From contig NZ_LR134477.1 of the NCBI RefSeq assembly GCF_900637975.1, forward strand, positions 744,001 through 808,000: a stretch of DNA of 64,000 bases, in the 5' to 3' direction. Of this stretch, positions 55,808-64,000 are shown piece after piece (position 1 is the stretch's first letter; the number at the start of each line of letters is the position of its first letter). The stretch is from Actinomyces viscosus (GTDB taxonomy: Bacteria; Actinomycetota; Actinomycetes; Actinomycetales; Actinomycetaceae). Position numbers and translations under genes: made by a program. The notes below the pieces were generated by a model. The model was not told where the DNA came from. It did no database searches and saw only the letters and a list, made by a program, of their open reading frames with translations.

Positions 55808-57144
55808 TCACGGTGCTGGACCCCGGGCTGGGTGAGGTCGTGGGTGAGGTCGTGGAGACCCGCCCAGAGCAGCTGGCTGCTGTCGTAGACACGGCCCAGT
55901 CGGCGAGCCGCGAATGGTTGACGGTAGGAGTGGAGGAGCGTCGGACAATACTGCGTGAAATGACGCGGATATTGCGGCCGCACGCTGAATCACTCGCCAC
56001 CACGTTAACCCGTGAACAGGGTAAGCCACTGGCCGAGGCTCGCGCGGAGATTGCAATCTCGACCGGGTGGTTCGAGTCGCTGGCCAGCGTATCGATTGAG
56101 TCCGACAGTGGTCGAGAGCTTCCCCATCTCAAAGCTGAGGTGGCCCGTCGCCCAGTTGGGGTGGTTGGGTGCATCTCACCTGCCAACTTTCCGGTGACGT
56201 TGAGTGTCGTGAAGCTCGCTGCTTCGCTCCTCGCGGGCAATGCAGCCGTCGTGAAGCCCGCTCCGGAGACCCCGCTCGCCATTTCAAAGCTCATCAACCT
56301 TATTAGTCCGTTGGTGCCGGAGGGACTGGTATCTGTGGTTCACGGCAGCGGCGACCTTGGCGTAGCCATGGTCGAGTGCCGGGGCATTGATCGGATCTCC
56401 TACACCGGCAGCACAATGGCTGGTCGTGACGTCGCGGTGCGAGCCGCGCAGCGCCTGATGCCGGTTACTCTCGAGCTCGGCGGCAATGATGCGGCTATCC
56501 TCATGCCAGGAATCTCGGACGAGGCCGTGGAACGGGTGGCGCGCGCTGCGCTGGTCAACGCCGGTCAGTTCTGCTGCGCTGTGAAACGGGTCTATGTCAG
56601 CGAGTGCGACGAGCAGCGGGTGGCTGACGGCATACAGGCGTATCTCGACACGCTCTCGATGGGACATGGCCTGGACGCTAACACTACATTGGGTCCGCTG
56701 ACCAAGGCGGGCCAGGTGCGGACCCTCAACGAGCTACTGACAGATAGCGAGTTACGGGCAGCTCGTCTCAGCAAAGCGGTGCAAGTGCCCGATCAGGGGA
56801 ATTTCTTTGCTCCACGCGTCGTGCAGAAATTACCCGATGGAAGCCCGCTTGAGCTTCAGGAACAATTCGGGCCCGTCATACCTGTGATGACCTACCGCAC
56901 CGTCGACGAGGCAGTTGCTCGCGCCAATTCGACCGACTTCGGGCTGGGAGGATCCGTATGGGGCGAGGGAGCGCCGCAGATCGCTGATCGTCTCAACTGC
57001 GGAATCCGGTGGATTGACTCCCACGGCCTGCTCGGGCACACGGTGCCGTTTGCCGGACGCAAGAACTCGGGAATCGGAGTCGAGTACGACACGGCAGGCA
57101 TCGAGGAGTTCCGGCAGTTTCACGTCACGGTGAGGTCTCGATGA
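55804..57144 (+). CDS. NAD(P)-dependent aldehyde dehydrogenase
   Basis: 446 residues, slightly short of the usual 470-490. Cofactor region SPANFPVTLSVVKLAASLLAGNAAVVKPAPETP, base Glu in TLELGGNDA, catalytic Cys in VNAGQFCCAVKRVYV (about residue 257) and late EQFGPVIPVMTY. Belongs with succinate-semialdehyde/lactaldehyde-type enzymes. Supplies a carboxylic acid that one of the adenylating enzymes could then activate (inference). Confidence 0.92.
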   Translation: MITVLDPGLGEVVGEVVETRPEQLAAVVDTAQSASREWLTVGVEERRTILREMTRILRPHAESLATTLTREQGKPLAEARAEIAISTGWFESLASVSIESDSGRELPHLKAEVARRPVGVVGCISPANFPVTLSVVKLAASLLAGNAAVVKPAPETPLAISKLINLISPLVPEGLVSVVHGSGDLGVAMVECRGIDRISYTGSTMAGRDVAVRAAQRLMPVTLELGGNDAAILMPGISDEAVERVARAALVNAGQFCCAVKRVYVSECDEQRVADGIQAYLDTLSMGHGLDANTTLGPLTKAGQVRTLNELLTDSELRAARLSKAVQVPDQGNFFAPRVVQKLPDGSPLELQEQFGPVIPVMTYRTVDEAVARANSTDFGLGGSVWGEGAPQIADRLNCGIRWIDSHGLLGHTVPFAGRKNSGIGVEYDTAGIEEFRQFHVTVRSR

Positions 57145-58367
57145 CCTCCCGCGCGCTCAGTCCATTGGAGACGGAGGTCGTCGCGCGCTGGGGCACACCA
57201 GCATACCTCTACGACCTTGACGAGGTGCACCGTAGCTGCGCGCGATTGCGGGCAGCCCTGCCTGATGGCTCACGCGCCTACTACTCCCTCAAGGCGAACC
57301 CGCATCCCGATGTCGTCAGTGCCGTGGCCGACGCTGGCATGGACCTGGAGGTCTCGTCGCTGGGGGAATTGGCCGTTGCCGTTCGGTGCGAAGTGCCCGG
57401 GCGTGAGATTATTTACACCGGTCCTGGCAAGGACCGTCGCGAACTTAAAGCGGCGCTGCGTATAGGGGTACAAACCTTCTCGGTGGAGTCGGCGTGTCAA
57501 CTTGTAGACCTGGTGGACGCGGCGGCCAAGTACAGCGTGGGTCCGCGCATCCTGCTGAGAATCCACCTCATGGATGGGGCCTCCGGCGGGCTTCACATGT
57601 CAGGAGCTCCGAGTCAGTTCGGCATGTCCATCGGCGAGGCTGAACGTCTATTGGCGAACAGCGGTCTGGCGGAGCAGGTCGGGGGCGTGCACTTCTTTCC
57701 ATTGAGCAATGCACGTGACGCCGATGAGCTGATCTACAGCATGCGTTTGTCTATCGCAGCTGCTGCCAGACTCCAGGTCTGTGCTGGCCGACCGTTTGAG
57801 GAAATCGACCTGGGTGGAGGGTTCCCGGCACCCTTTGCGGAGACGGAGGAGGCTCACCTCTTGCCGGGCGTCTCGGAGGCGGTTACAGCCCAGCTCGACA
57901 GGTACGGGCTACCCGCAGGTGCCGTGTCGTTCGAGTCAGGGCGCTATGTTGCGGCCACCTGCGGTACCTTGCTGGCACGAGTCGTTGATGAGAAGGTCTC
58001 GGGAGGCAATCGCTTTGTTATCCTCGACACTGGCATCCATCACCTTGCTGGCCTGGCGGCAACTCGGCGCATGTTTCCGCGCGACGTCGCCATCCGCGCT
58101 TCGCATGAGATGCAGCTTGGTGCAGCTCGACAGTTCCTGGTGGGACCCTTGTGCACACCGGTCGACGTGCTCTCCAAACGGCGAGACCTCAGGGATCTCG
58201 CTGTTGGCGACGTCATTGCGGTGGATAACGTCGGCGCTTACGGTTTGACCGCGAGCCCGCTCGGGTTCCTCTCGCGTCCAACACCAGCAGAGGTCGTGAC
58301 GTCGGGAGGCGAGATTGTGTCGGCGACCCACATCTCTTTGGTCCGGGAGCCACTGCTCGATGCCTAG
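57141..58367 (+). CDS. PLP-dependent decarboxylase (LysA/BtrK-like, fold III)
   Basis: 408 residues. Alanine-racemase-like N-terminal barrel with the PLP Lys in AYYSLKANPHPDV (Lys 51), HFFPLSNARDADEL, EIDLGGGFPAPFAE and ESGRYVAATCG, and a C-terminal beta domain with GPLCTPVDVLSKRRDL and DNVGAYGLTASPLGFLS. Group IV decarboxylases act on diaminopimelate, ornithine or, in BtrK of butirosin synthesis, on an amino acid tethered to a carrier protein. The presence here of carrier, ligase and a BtrH-like protein favours the last option. Overlaps both neighbours. Confidence 0.88.
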   Translation: MTSRALSPLETEVVARWGTPAYLYDLDEVHRSCARLRAALPDGSRAYYSLKANPHPDVVSAVADAGMDLEVSSLGELAVAVRCEVPGREIIYTGPGKDRRELKAALRIGVQTFSVESACQLVDLVDAAAKYSVGPRILLRIHLMDGASGGLHMSGAPSQFGMSIGEAERLLANSGLAEQVGGVHFFPLSNARDADELIYSMRLSIAAAARLQVCAGRPFEEIDLGGGFPAPFAETEEAHLLPGVSEAVTAQLDRYGLPAGAVSFESGRYVAATCGTLLARVVDEKVSGGNRFVILDTGIHHLAGLAATRRMFPRDVAIRASHEMQLGAARQFLVGPLCTPVDVLSKRRDLRDLAVGDVIAVDNVGAYGLTASPLGFLSRPTPAEVVTSGGEIVSATHISLVREPLLDA

Positions 58368-59301
58368 GGCGCTTTCGTTACTAGAGGTCGCGTACGCCGT
58401 GCCTACGCGCATGCCAACGGCCCAAGAGCGCGTGCACGAGCTTGGGATTGCATCCGCCGAGCGGATGATGACGTCGCACTTCTTCGGTCTGGATCGCGTT
58501 CCGTTGCTGCAACAAGAGACGTATGGTGGTCTCGTCTCCGAAGCGTGCCGCGGTCTGGAGCGGCTGCCAGCACTGGCAGATACCGTAACCCACGTCGTTG
58601 CGGCCCGAACCAATCCGGTGATCCACTGGCAGGAGAGTCAGGAACTGCACGAGGCCTGTGCCGAGCTCGGTCTGATCGGGGCGACTGTACTCAGCACGAC
58701 GCAGCTGGCCTGCGCATCGGGACTGGGAGCGCTGTCTGTGGCCAATGCCCTACTGCCGGACGTGGAAGATGGTGCGACGTGTTTAGTCGTAGCGGGGGAA
58801 CCCATCCCCAACATTGGTTTCGCCTATATACCAGGAACGACGCTGATGAGCGAAGCGGTGAGCGTTGCATTGGTGCGCCGCTGTTCGTCCGGTGCACGCA
58901 TCGTGGACGATATTACCAGTGTGTGCGGGCAGTTTTTCGACGCAGAGCTGCCCGGTGGTCAGCTGTTGGCATTCCAGCAACGCTATCCCGTCGCAGTTAC
59001 CGAAGTCGTCCAACGTCTTGCCGAGCGTAATGATATCACGCTGGACGACGTCGAGATTTTCCTCCCGATGAACGTCAACACGTTGTCGTGGCGCCGGCTG
59101 GCAGCGCAGTGGGACGTTCCCGCCGAGCGTTTCTGGCTCGACAACGTGGCGCGCCTGGCCCATGCATATGGGGCTGACGTCTTTATCAACTACGCCGACG
59201 CACTGGCTGCCGGGCGGATCCGGGCCGGTGACTACGCTGTCGGGATCGCTACCGGACTTGGGGCAACCTTCAGTGCTGTTCTGCTGCAGCAGCAGGATTG
59301 A
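58360..59301 (+). CDS. KAS III-like acyltransferase/condensing enzyme
   Basis: 313 residues from ATG 58360. Thiolase fold with catalytic Cys 118 in TTQLACASGLGAL, followed by ATCLVVAGEPI and a C-terminal DNVARLAHAYGADVFINYADALAAGRI. The usual FabH PHQAN/GNTS pair is replaced (PMNVN and HAYGAD), as in KAS III relatives that transfer acyl groups to O/N acceptors or condense unusual starters. Working from carrier-bound acyl groups is likely. Its 3' end overlaps the convergent BtrH-like gene by 32 bases. Confidence 0.85.
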   Translation: MPRALSLLEVAYAVPTRMPTAQERVHELGIASAERMMTSHFFGLDRVPLLQQETYGGLVSEACRGLERLPALADTVTHVVAARTNPVIHWQESQELHEACAELGLIGATVLSTTQLACASGLGALSVANALLPDVEDGATCLVVAGEPIPNIGFAYIPGTTLMSEAVSVALVRRCSSGARIVDDITSVCGQFFDAELPGGQLLAFQQRYPVAVTEVVQRLAERNDITLDDVEIFLPMNVNTLSWRRLAAQWDVPAERFWLDNVARLAHAYGADVFINYADALAAGRIRAGDYAVGIATGLGATFSAVLLQQQD

Positions 59302-60453
59302 GTACTGGTGTGCCCGCAGGCGTGGTGCTCCACGGTGACGGTGGTAATACAAGGGTCATTGGATCGTGCTCAGGCATCCGCACGACCCGGGGCTGCAGAT
59401 CAGCGCACATGATGTCCAGGTGCTCGATCATCCGGACGACGACATCCAACTCGCGGGATCGCAACGTAGTGAGTTCGTCAGCGATGCGGTGCCCCCACTT
59501 GGGACTGCGGGCGAACGCCAGGAGCGATCGACTCCGAGTAGCATTGACACCCGACTCCAGCGCGGTCAGGTCATTGAGAATGCCATCCCAGGCCAGTTCC
59601 GGGGCAAGCCGCGCCAAACGTATGCCGCGCTGGTGCATGAGTTCGACGTGTTCCCGGAGCACCTGTAGGTGGCGAGGATCCTGTGGCGCCCTGCCGTCGG
59701 CGTAAGCGCGGAAGTATCCAGCGATCTCGTCATATCCTCCGATACCATACACCCGTATCCACGGCTCCATCGTCATACGGTAGTGCTCGGAAGTGTTCAG
59801 GCCCTGGGCGAACTCGGTCAAAGTCTGACGGATGAGCTCCAGATCGAGATCGTATGTCGCGTTGCCCTTGAGATGGTAGAGGACCAGGTCACGCGAACCG
59901 CCGTCCAATTCCCACCCGTGAGTGATCGCGGTCTTGAGCGCAGGTCCGTCAATTAGCGTGCGGTCAAATACCCCCCCCGCTCGTCGAACCCCGCCACCTC
60001 GAACTGAGACCCATCTGGGGTCGAGCCCACGACCAGCATGTCGTGGACGAAGTGCATGCGCTGGTAGTTGGGCCGTCGGGGGACGTAGAACTCGTCAGCA
60101 CTGAGGTAGACGTAGTAGCCACTTTGCACCTGCTCCGCGATGAATCCAGTAGGTGATGTTACCAACTCACGGACCCAGTCCCACGTCATCGAGTGACTCG
60201 TTAGGAAGGGGTTATCGCGGTAGTCGTATAGGAAGTGACAGAAAGGTACTGGGGCCATGTGATCCGGGTTGAAGCACGTCTGGATGAAGTTGCTCAAGAC
60301 CCAGTCTTGCGACTCGGGGCGCGTTTCGATAATCGCCAAAGGAAACGCATAAAACTGGTATGCCGATGCTGACGGCGGCACAACGAGCGGATGGCGTATC
60401 ATGGTATCTGCGGTGATGCGCTTGTCTGTGTCTGTGTCTGTGGAGGTCTTCAT
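59270..60453 (-). pseudogene. BtrH-like (butirosin H N-terminal family) protein, split by a frameshift in a G8 tract
   Basis: Start ATG 60453 (GGGAG upstream). The first frame ends at residue 166 (VAGFDERGGYLTAR-stop); with one extra G in the homopolymer at 59971-59978 the frame continues (GGVFDRTLIDGPALKTAIT) to 59270, giving about 394 residues. SGYYVYLSADEFYVPRR, MHFVHDMLVVG and VAGFDERG are the pattern I associate with BtrH_N-type proteins; BtrH transfers a carrier-bound aminoacyl group to an aminoglycoside. The C-terminal half is helical. Homopolymer error or phase variation could both produce the break. ACAGAC occurs three times in tandem near the N-terminus (TDTDTD). Confidence 0.7.
59971..59978. 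repeat. Homopolymer of eight C (G on the coding strand)
   Basis: Lies exactly at the frame break of the BtrH-like gene. Nine G, or six, restores one continuous reading frame. Confidence 0.9.
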
Positions 60454-60727
60454 GGTTCTCCCGTCCTGCTGGCCCTATGCGTTTTGAGTACGGCGAGCGG
60501 TCGTCGACGGTCAAGTCTTTTGTGACCAGTTTCAGTGTTGGTGTCTGTTTCGGGTGACTGGACAGACGATCATCGTGACCTTCTGGGTTAGTTAGATTGT
60601 GTCGCTGTCGTCGGTTGAAAGCAAGTCGATTCCGGTCGGCTCGTCTCAGCCCGTCCTGACGGGCCTGACGAATGGATGGTCCGCGTACCTGGTTGTACTG
60701 ATCGTGAGGGTTGGTTGAGGGTGCCCC
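60454..60727. other. Non-coding border sequence of the cluster
   Basis: About 270 bases upstream of the BtrH-like gene, AT-richer at its left end; it should contain that gene's promoter. Around 60688-60722 a stretch resembles bases 60833-60865 (the end of the IS481-type remnant), so insertion-sequence debris begins here. No gene supported. Confidence 0.5.
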
Positions 60728-60833
60728 AGGGGGTCGGCAGTTGGTGGGTGAGGGCGGCTGAGTTGGTTTGGCGGGGATGGTGTGTCGCTGGGACAGAGGC
60801 GCAGGTCCCGTAGGGACGATAAGTGGTGTCTAG
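60728..60833 (+). repeat. ISAs1 end repeat, right copy 1
   Basis: Almost identical, in inverted orientation, to 37021-37130. Contains the same GTG-TCG-CTG start region of an ISAs1-type transposase before diverging at GTGTCTAG. Confidence 0.85.
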
Positions 60834-60837
60834 TTGC

Positions 60838-61113
60838 ACTGATCGGGGAGGTTGGTTAGGCGGGTGATGGGTGGGTGGCCTTGGGTGGCGGTGTGGGGTC
60901 GGTGGTGATTGTAGAGGTGCAGCCATGCGGGTAGGGCCTGGCGGCGTTGGGTCTCGGAGTCGTAGTGGCGGGCCTAGGCCCAACCATCGGCCAGGGTGCG
61001 GTGGAAGCGCTCGATCTTGCCGTTGGTCTGGGATCGGTAGGGGCGGGTGCGCTTGGCCTTAACGCCCAGCTGCCGGCAGGCGGCTTGCCAGGCGTGTGAG
61101 CGGCAGGGGGTCG
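60838..61113 (-). pseudogene. IS481-type transposase C-terminal fragment
   Basis: On the - strand: RTRPYRSQTNGKIERFHRTLADGWA, an in-frame TAG, then ARHYDSETQRRQALPAWLHL and YNHHRPHTATQGHPPITRL. QTNGKIERFHRT is the typical DDE-Glu segment of IS481-type integrase cores. The N-terminal two-thirds is missing and a nonsense codon is present. Confidence 0.8.
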
Positions 61114-61200
61114 GCAAAGTCGGTGGGTGAGGGTGTCTGAGTTGGTTTGACGGGGGTGGTGTGTCGCTAGGACGGGGGCGCGGGCCCCCGTGAGCCTGTT
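61104..61200 (+). repeat. ISAs1 end repeat, right copy 2 (shortened)
   Basis: Diverged third copy of the 37021-37130 repeat. It jumps from the transposase start region directly to GTGAGCCTGTTCA at the IS3 junction, the same junction sequence as on the left border (GGGAGCCTGTTCA). Confidence 0.75.
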
Positions 61201-61208
61201 CAGTGGTT

Positions 61209-62629
61209 TGTGTAAGCCCTTGTGGAAGGACTGGCACTGATTGAATCGTCCCGGGTTTGTTGGAGGCAGTGATGACACGGAAGGATCACTGTCATGGGAC
61301 TTAAGGAAGTATCCCGATGAGCTGCGCGAGCGGGCCACGAGGACGGGCGTTGGAGGCACTGGCTGCCCCAGCACGGGCCAAGGGCGCGATCCGTCGGATC
61401 GGCGAGGAGCTGGGTGTCCACCCCGAGGTTCTGCGCTCCTGGGTCAAGAAGGCCCAGGTCGATGGTGGTCTGAGGCCGGGAACCACCACCGACGAGGCAC
61501 AGCGGATCAAGGAGCTAGAGAAAGAAGTCCGAGAGCTGCGAAGAGCCAACGCGATCCTGAAGAGCGCGTCAGCTTGTCTATCGCGGCGGAGTGTGAGCGC
61601 CCATCCCGTTGATCTGCCAGTACATCGAGGCCAAGAAGGAGGAGTTCGGGGCCTGGCCGATCTGCGCCACGCTCAGCGAGGCTGGTGTGCAGATCGCCCC
61701 GAGCACCTGACTCACGCTCGCCGTAGCCGTCCTCCATCAGCCAGGTCGTTGCGCGACGAGGCCCTCAAGGCGGAGATATCCAGGGTCCACAAGAACCAGC
61801 TACTCGGTGCTGGGGGCCCGCAAGATGCACGTGATGCGGGGCCGACCCGAGATTGCTGAGCGTCACGGTGCCGGTCACGTGGCCCGGTGCACCGTCGAAC
61901 GCCTCATGGCAGACCTGGGCCTGCGCGGCGTCCGCCGCGCCAAGTCGCCCAGGACGACCCGCTCGGCCCCCTCCGGACCGGTGTCCGGCCGACCTGGTCA
62001 GGCGCCACTTCGAGGCCTTCGCCCCGGGTGGGCTGTGGGTCGCCGACATTCCCCCGCAAGCGGGAGGTGCCCCCTCCTATGTACGCACCTTCTCCGGGTG
62101 GGTCTATGTGGCTTTCGTGACCGACGTGTACTCCCGGAGGATCATCGGCTGGCAGACCACCTACCGGCCAGTGTGCACCGACCTGGCCGCCGGCGCCCTT
62201 CAGATGGCCGTCTGGCAACGAAAGCGAACCGGGGCCGACCTGACGGGCCTGGTGCATCACTTGCGACCGCGGCGCGTAAGTACCGAGCCATCCGCTATGG
62301 GTAGGCCCTATCAGAGTGTAATGCCGTCGCCTCGGTGGGTTCCAAGGGGGACTCCTTTCGGCTTTACTCTGGCCGAGGCGCTCAACTCCTTATGCAAGGC
62401 CGAGCTCATCCGTAACCAGGGACCTTGGGAGGACATCGACGCCGCCCGTGCTCGCCACCGCCGAGTGGGTCCACTGGTACGGGCACCATCCGGCCACACT
62501 CCGCCATCGGCATGCGCACCCCCGCCGAGCACGAAGCCGCCTGGGCCCCCGACACCCACCACGACCACCACCGCCAGGAACAACCACAACCAACTAAACC
62601 AGCCTCCACAAAACCCGAGGCTTGACAAA
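61209..62629 (+). mobile_element. IS3-family element, copy B (3' truncated)
   Basis: Same element as copy A but inverted. Begins with TGTGTAAGCCCTTGTGGAAGG and can be followed to GGCTTGACA near 62629; the terminal ~25 bases present in copy A are absent, so the far inverted repeat is lost. Confidence 0.8.
61241..62625 (+). pseudogene. IS3-family transposase orfA/orfB of copy B, decayed
   Basis: orfA: RKYPDELRERATR then a shift near 61346 to AKGAIRRIGEELGVHPEVLRSWVKKAQVD and IKELEKEVRELRRANAIL. orfB: VERLMADLGLRGVRR, a small insertion near 62050 that separates WVADI from YVRTFSGWVYVAFV, the HHSDRGVQY site destroyed (LVHHLRP), and a displaced Glu segment. More decayed than copy A; not functional. 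Confidence 0.82.
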
Positions 62630-62822
62630 GATCCAGGATCACTTCGCCAAGGTCGGCCTCTTGTAACGATTAGTCACGATCCCTTGGTCTGTAGAGGCGA
62701 GGTTCTCGATGAACTCCACGGGCGTCCTCAGGATCACCGTGAACGACAGCATCGTCGGACCATCTCTCCTGCACATGAGGCGATCCGACGACGTCGTCTT
62801 GAGCAGATCCGAGGAGGACGAC

Positions 62823-63822
62823 GTGGGACGGCAGCCGACCACGGAGGACGTAGCCCGAAAGTGCGGTGTGTCGCGGGCCCTGGTGTCCATCGTCTTCCGG
62901 CAGGCACCGGGGACCTCCGAGGAGACTCGGGCCAAGGTCTTCGCGGCGGCGGAGAGAATCGGCTACCGGCACAACCTTATCGCCGCTCGCTGTCGCCTCC
63001 AGCACCGCCCGGACCTTCGGCGTCTTCATTCGACATGCGCAACGAGCTGACCGCCAACGTCTATGACGGCATCCAGACCGAGGCCGACGCCCGCAGTATC
63101 GGGCTGGTCACCGACGTCTCTGACCCCAGCGGCCTACGGAACGAGCGCACGATGCGCGAGCTCCGCGCTGCCAGGGGCGATGCCGTATTCCTCGTCCCCA
63201 CCGCTCTTCCCGGTGAGGAGCTGCGAGCCTTGAATGGCTCGGTGCCCACAATCTCCCTCACCCGGCGGATCGACGGTCTGGACTCCATCGTCGGCGATGA
63301 TCGAACGGGTGGAAAGCTGCTCACCGAACACCTCATGACCGTCATACTCGGCCCCACGTGGAGTCCTTTGGACCGTGTTCTCGGCTATGAGGAGGCAGGT
63401 CCTGGTCCCCGATCGCCACGGGTTACACGGCCGACAAGGTGAAGCGAGCCACCCGCGATCTGCTGTCCCGTAACGACGCGCACAGGCCGGCCGCCGCGAT
63501 CATGGCGCACAACGACATCGCCGCTTACACGGTTCTCGACGTCGCGGACTCTCTCGGGCTGGCCGTTCCCGACGACATCGCCGTCACTGGGTATGACAAC
63601 CTGTGCACCTCCGCCTCCAACCGTATGGACCTCACGAGTGCGGACCAGCACGCCGGGGAGCTCGGTCGACTCGGCGTGAGGACGGCCTGCAAACGGCTGG
63701 ACGAGCCCAGCGGCGAGCCAATGCTCAGCGTGCTGGAGCCCGACCTCGTGGTCCGAGGGTCGTCCGAGCCTCGCTCCGTCCCCGCGCACGGCGGGGCACG
63801 TGAGACCATTGCAGACTTATAA
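62823..63822 (+). pseudogene. LacI-family transcriptional regulator, frameshifted
   Basis: GTG 62823 after GAGGAGG. N-terminal HTH TTEDVARKCGVSRALVSIVF and AAERIGYRHN, then a shift near 62990; the sugar-binding domain continues as ANVYDGIQTEADARSIGLVTDV to LTEHLM near 63340, where sequence is lost or shifted again (RVLGYEEAG), and resumes as GYTADKVKRATRDLLSRND... IMAHNDIAAYTVLDVADSLG... TGYDN to 63822. A former regulator of a sugar locus, broken by at least two lesions next to IS3 copy B. Confidence 0.8.
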
Positions 63823-64000
63823 CCGGCCCAGGACGCAGGCGAATCCGCGATTGCCCGCGGCCCACTCCTCATCATTGGGACCAAGCGTGTTGATCGAGTA
63901 GCTGGTGGACAGGTCGAGTCCGTAGCGCTCCGCGTACTCGCTGGTGCAGGCGGCATTGACCTGAGGATCATCCGTCATGGCCTCGGAGGCGCTGGAGGCC
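63817..64000 (-). CDS. Septum-formation-type protein, C-terminal part (5' end outside window)
   Basis: The - strand is open from the window edge to TAA at 63817 (61 residues visible). NAACTSEYAERYGLDLSTSYS, GPNDEEWAAGNRGFACVLG resembles the Cys-containing C-terminal domain of actinobacterial septum formation/DUF4190-linked membrane proteins (conserved W..G.R...C). It overlaps the stop of the LacI pseudogene. Only the tail is visible, so the assignment is tentative. Confidence 0.55.
   Translation of the reverse strand, partial: ASSASEAMTDDPQVNAACTSEYAERYGLDLSTSYSINTLGPNDEEWAAGNRGFACVLGRL

Overview
The window looks like a chromosomal segment of a high-GC Gram-positive actinobacterium, most likely Actinomyces or a close relative. 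This is an inference from several things: very GC-rich third positions in the core genes, GTG and leaderless starts, an actinobacterial housekeeping set (secD-secF-apt-relA, DUF349, hisS, aspS), a DtxR/IdeR-type iron box and an LAxTG-type wall-anchored protein. No database search was possible.

Layout. 1-5554: secD (5' end missing), secF, apt and relA/spoT on the + strand. 5559-11080: a small regulator-like gene, a TipAL-like MerR regulator with its own operator-promoter, a DUF349 protein, and an ABC-F ribosome-protection gene preceded by a three-codon leader peptide. 11164-16972: a metallo-hydrolase, hisS and twin dynamin/YfjP-like GTPases. 17047-24459 (- strand): CPBP protease, PadR regulator, a large DEAD-box RNA helicase and a sulfonate/nitrate-type ABC importer. 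24958-31858: enterochelin-esterase-like protein, an iron box, a YncE-like wall-anchored propeller protein and two further surface proteins. 32040-34671: aspS and an alpha/beta hydrolase.

34690-62640 is accessory DNA. Two inverted, decayed IS3-family copies, each next to ISAs1-type sequence, bracket a biosynthetic gene cluster (37276-60453) that is visibly less GC-rich than the flanks. The cluster encodes a phosphopantetheinyl transferase, nucleotide-sugar dehydrogenase, epimerase, glycosyltransferase, a nucleotidyltransferase-adenylation fusion, a tandem carrier protein, a free-standing condensation protein, a two-subunit ABC exporter, a second adenylating enzyme, a Cys-less KAS III-like protein on the opposite strand, a DegT aminotransferase, a glycoside hydrolase, an amidohydrolase, an alcohol and an aldehyde dehydrogenase, a LysA/BtrK-like PLP decarboxylase, a KAS III-like enzyme and a frameshifted BtrH-like protein. 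Nearly all + strand genes overlap their neighbours by 1-20 bases, so they are probably translationally coupled. Together they suggest an exported, sugar-containing amino-acyl product built on discrete carrier domains rather than on an NRPS megasynthase. This is the most likely undescribed system in the window.

62640-64000: a decayed LacI-family regulator gene and the 3' end of a septum-formation-type gene on the - strand.
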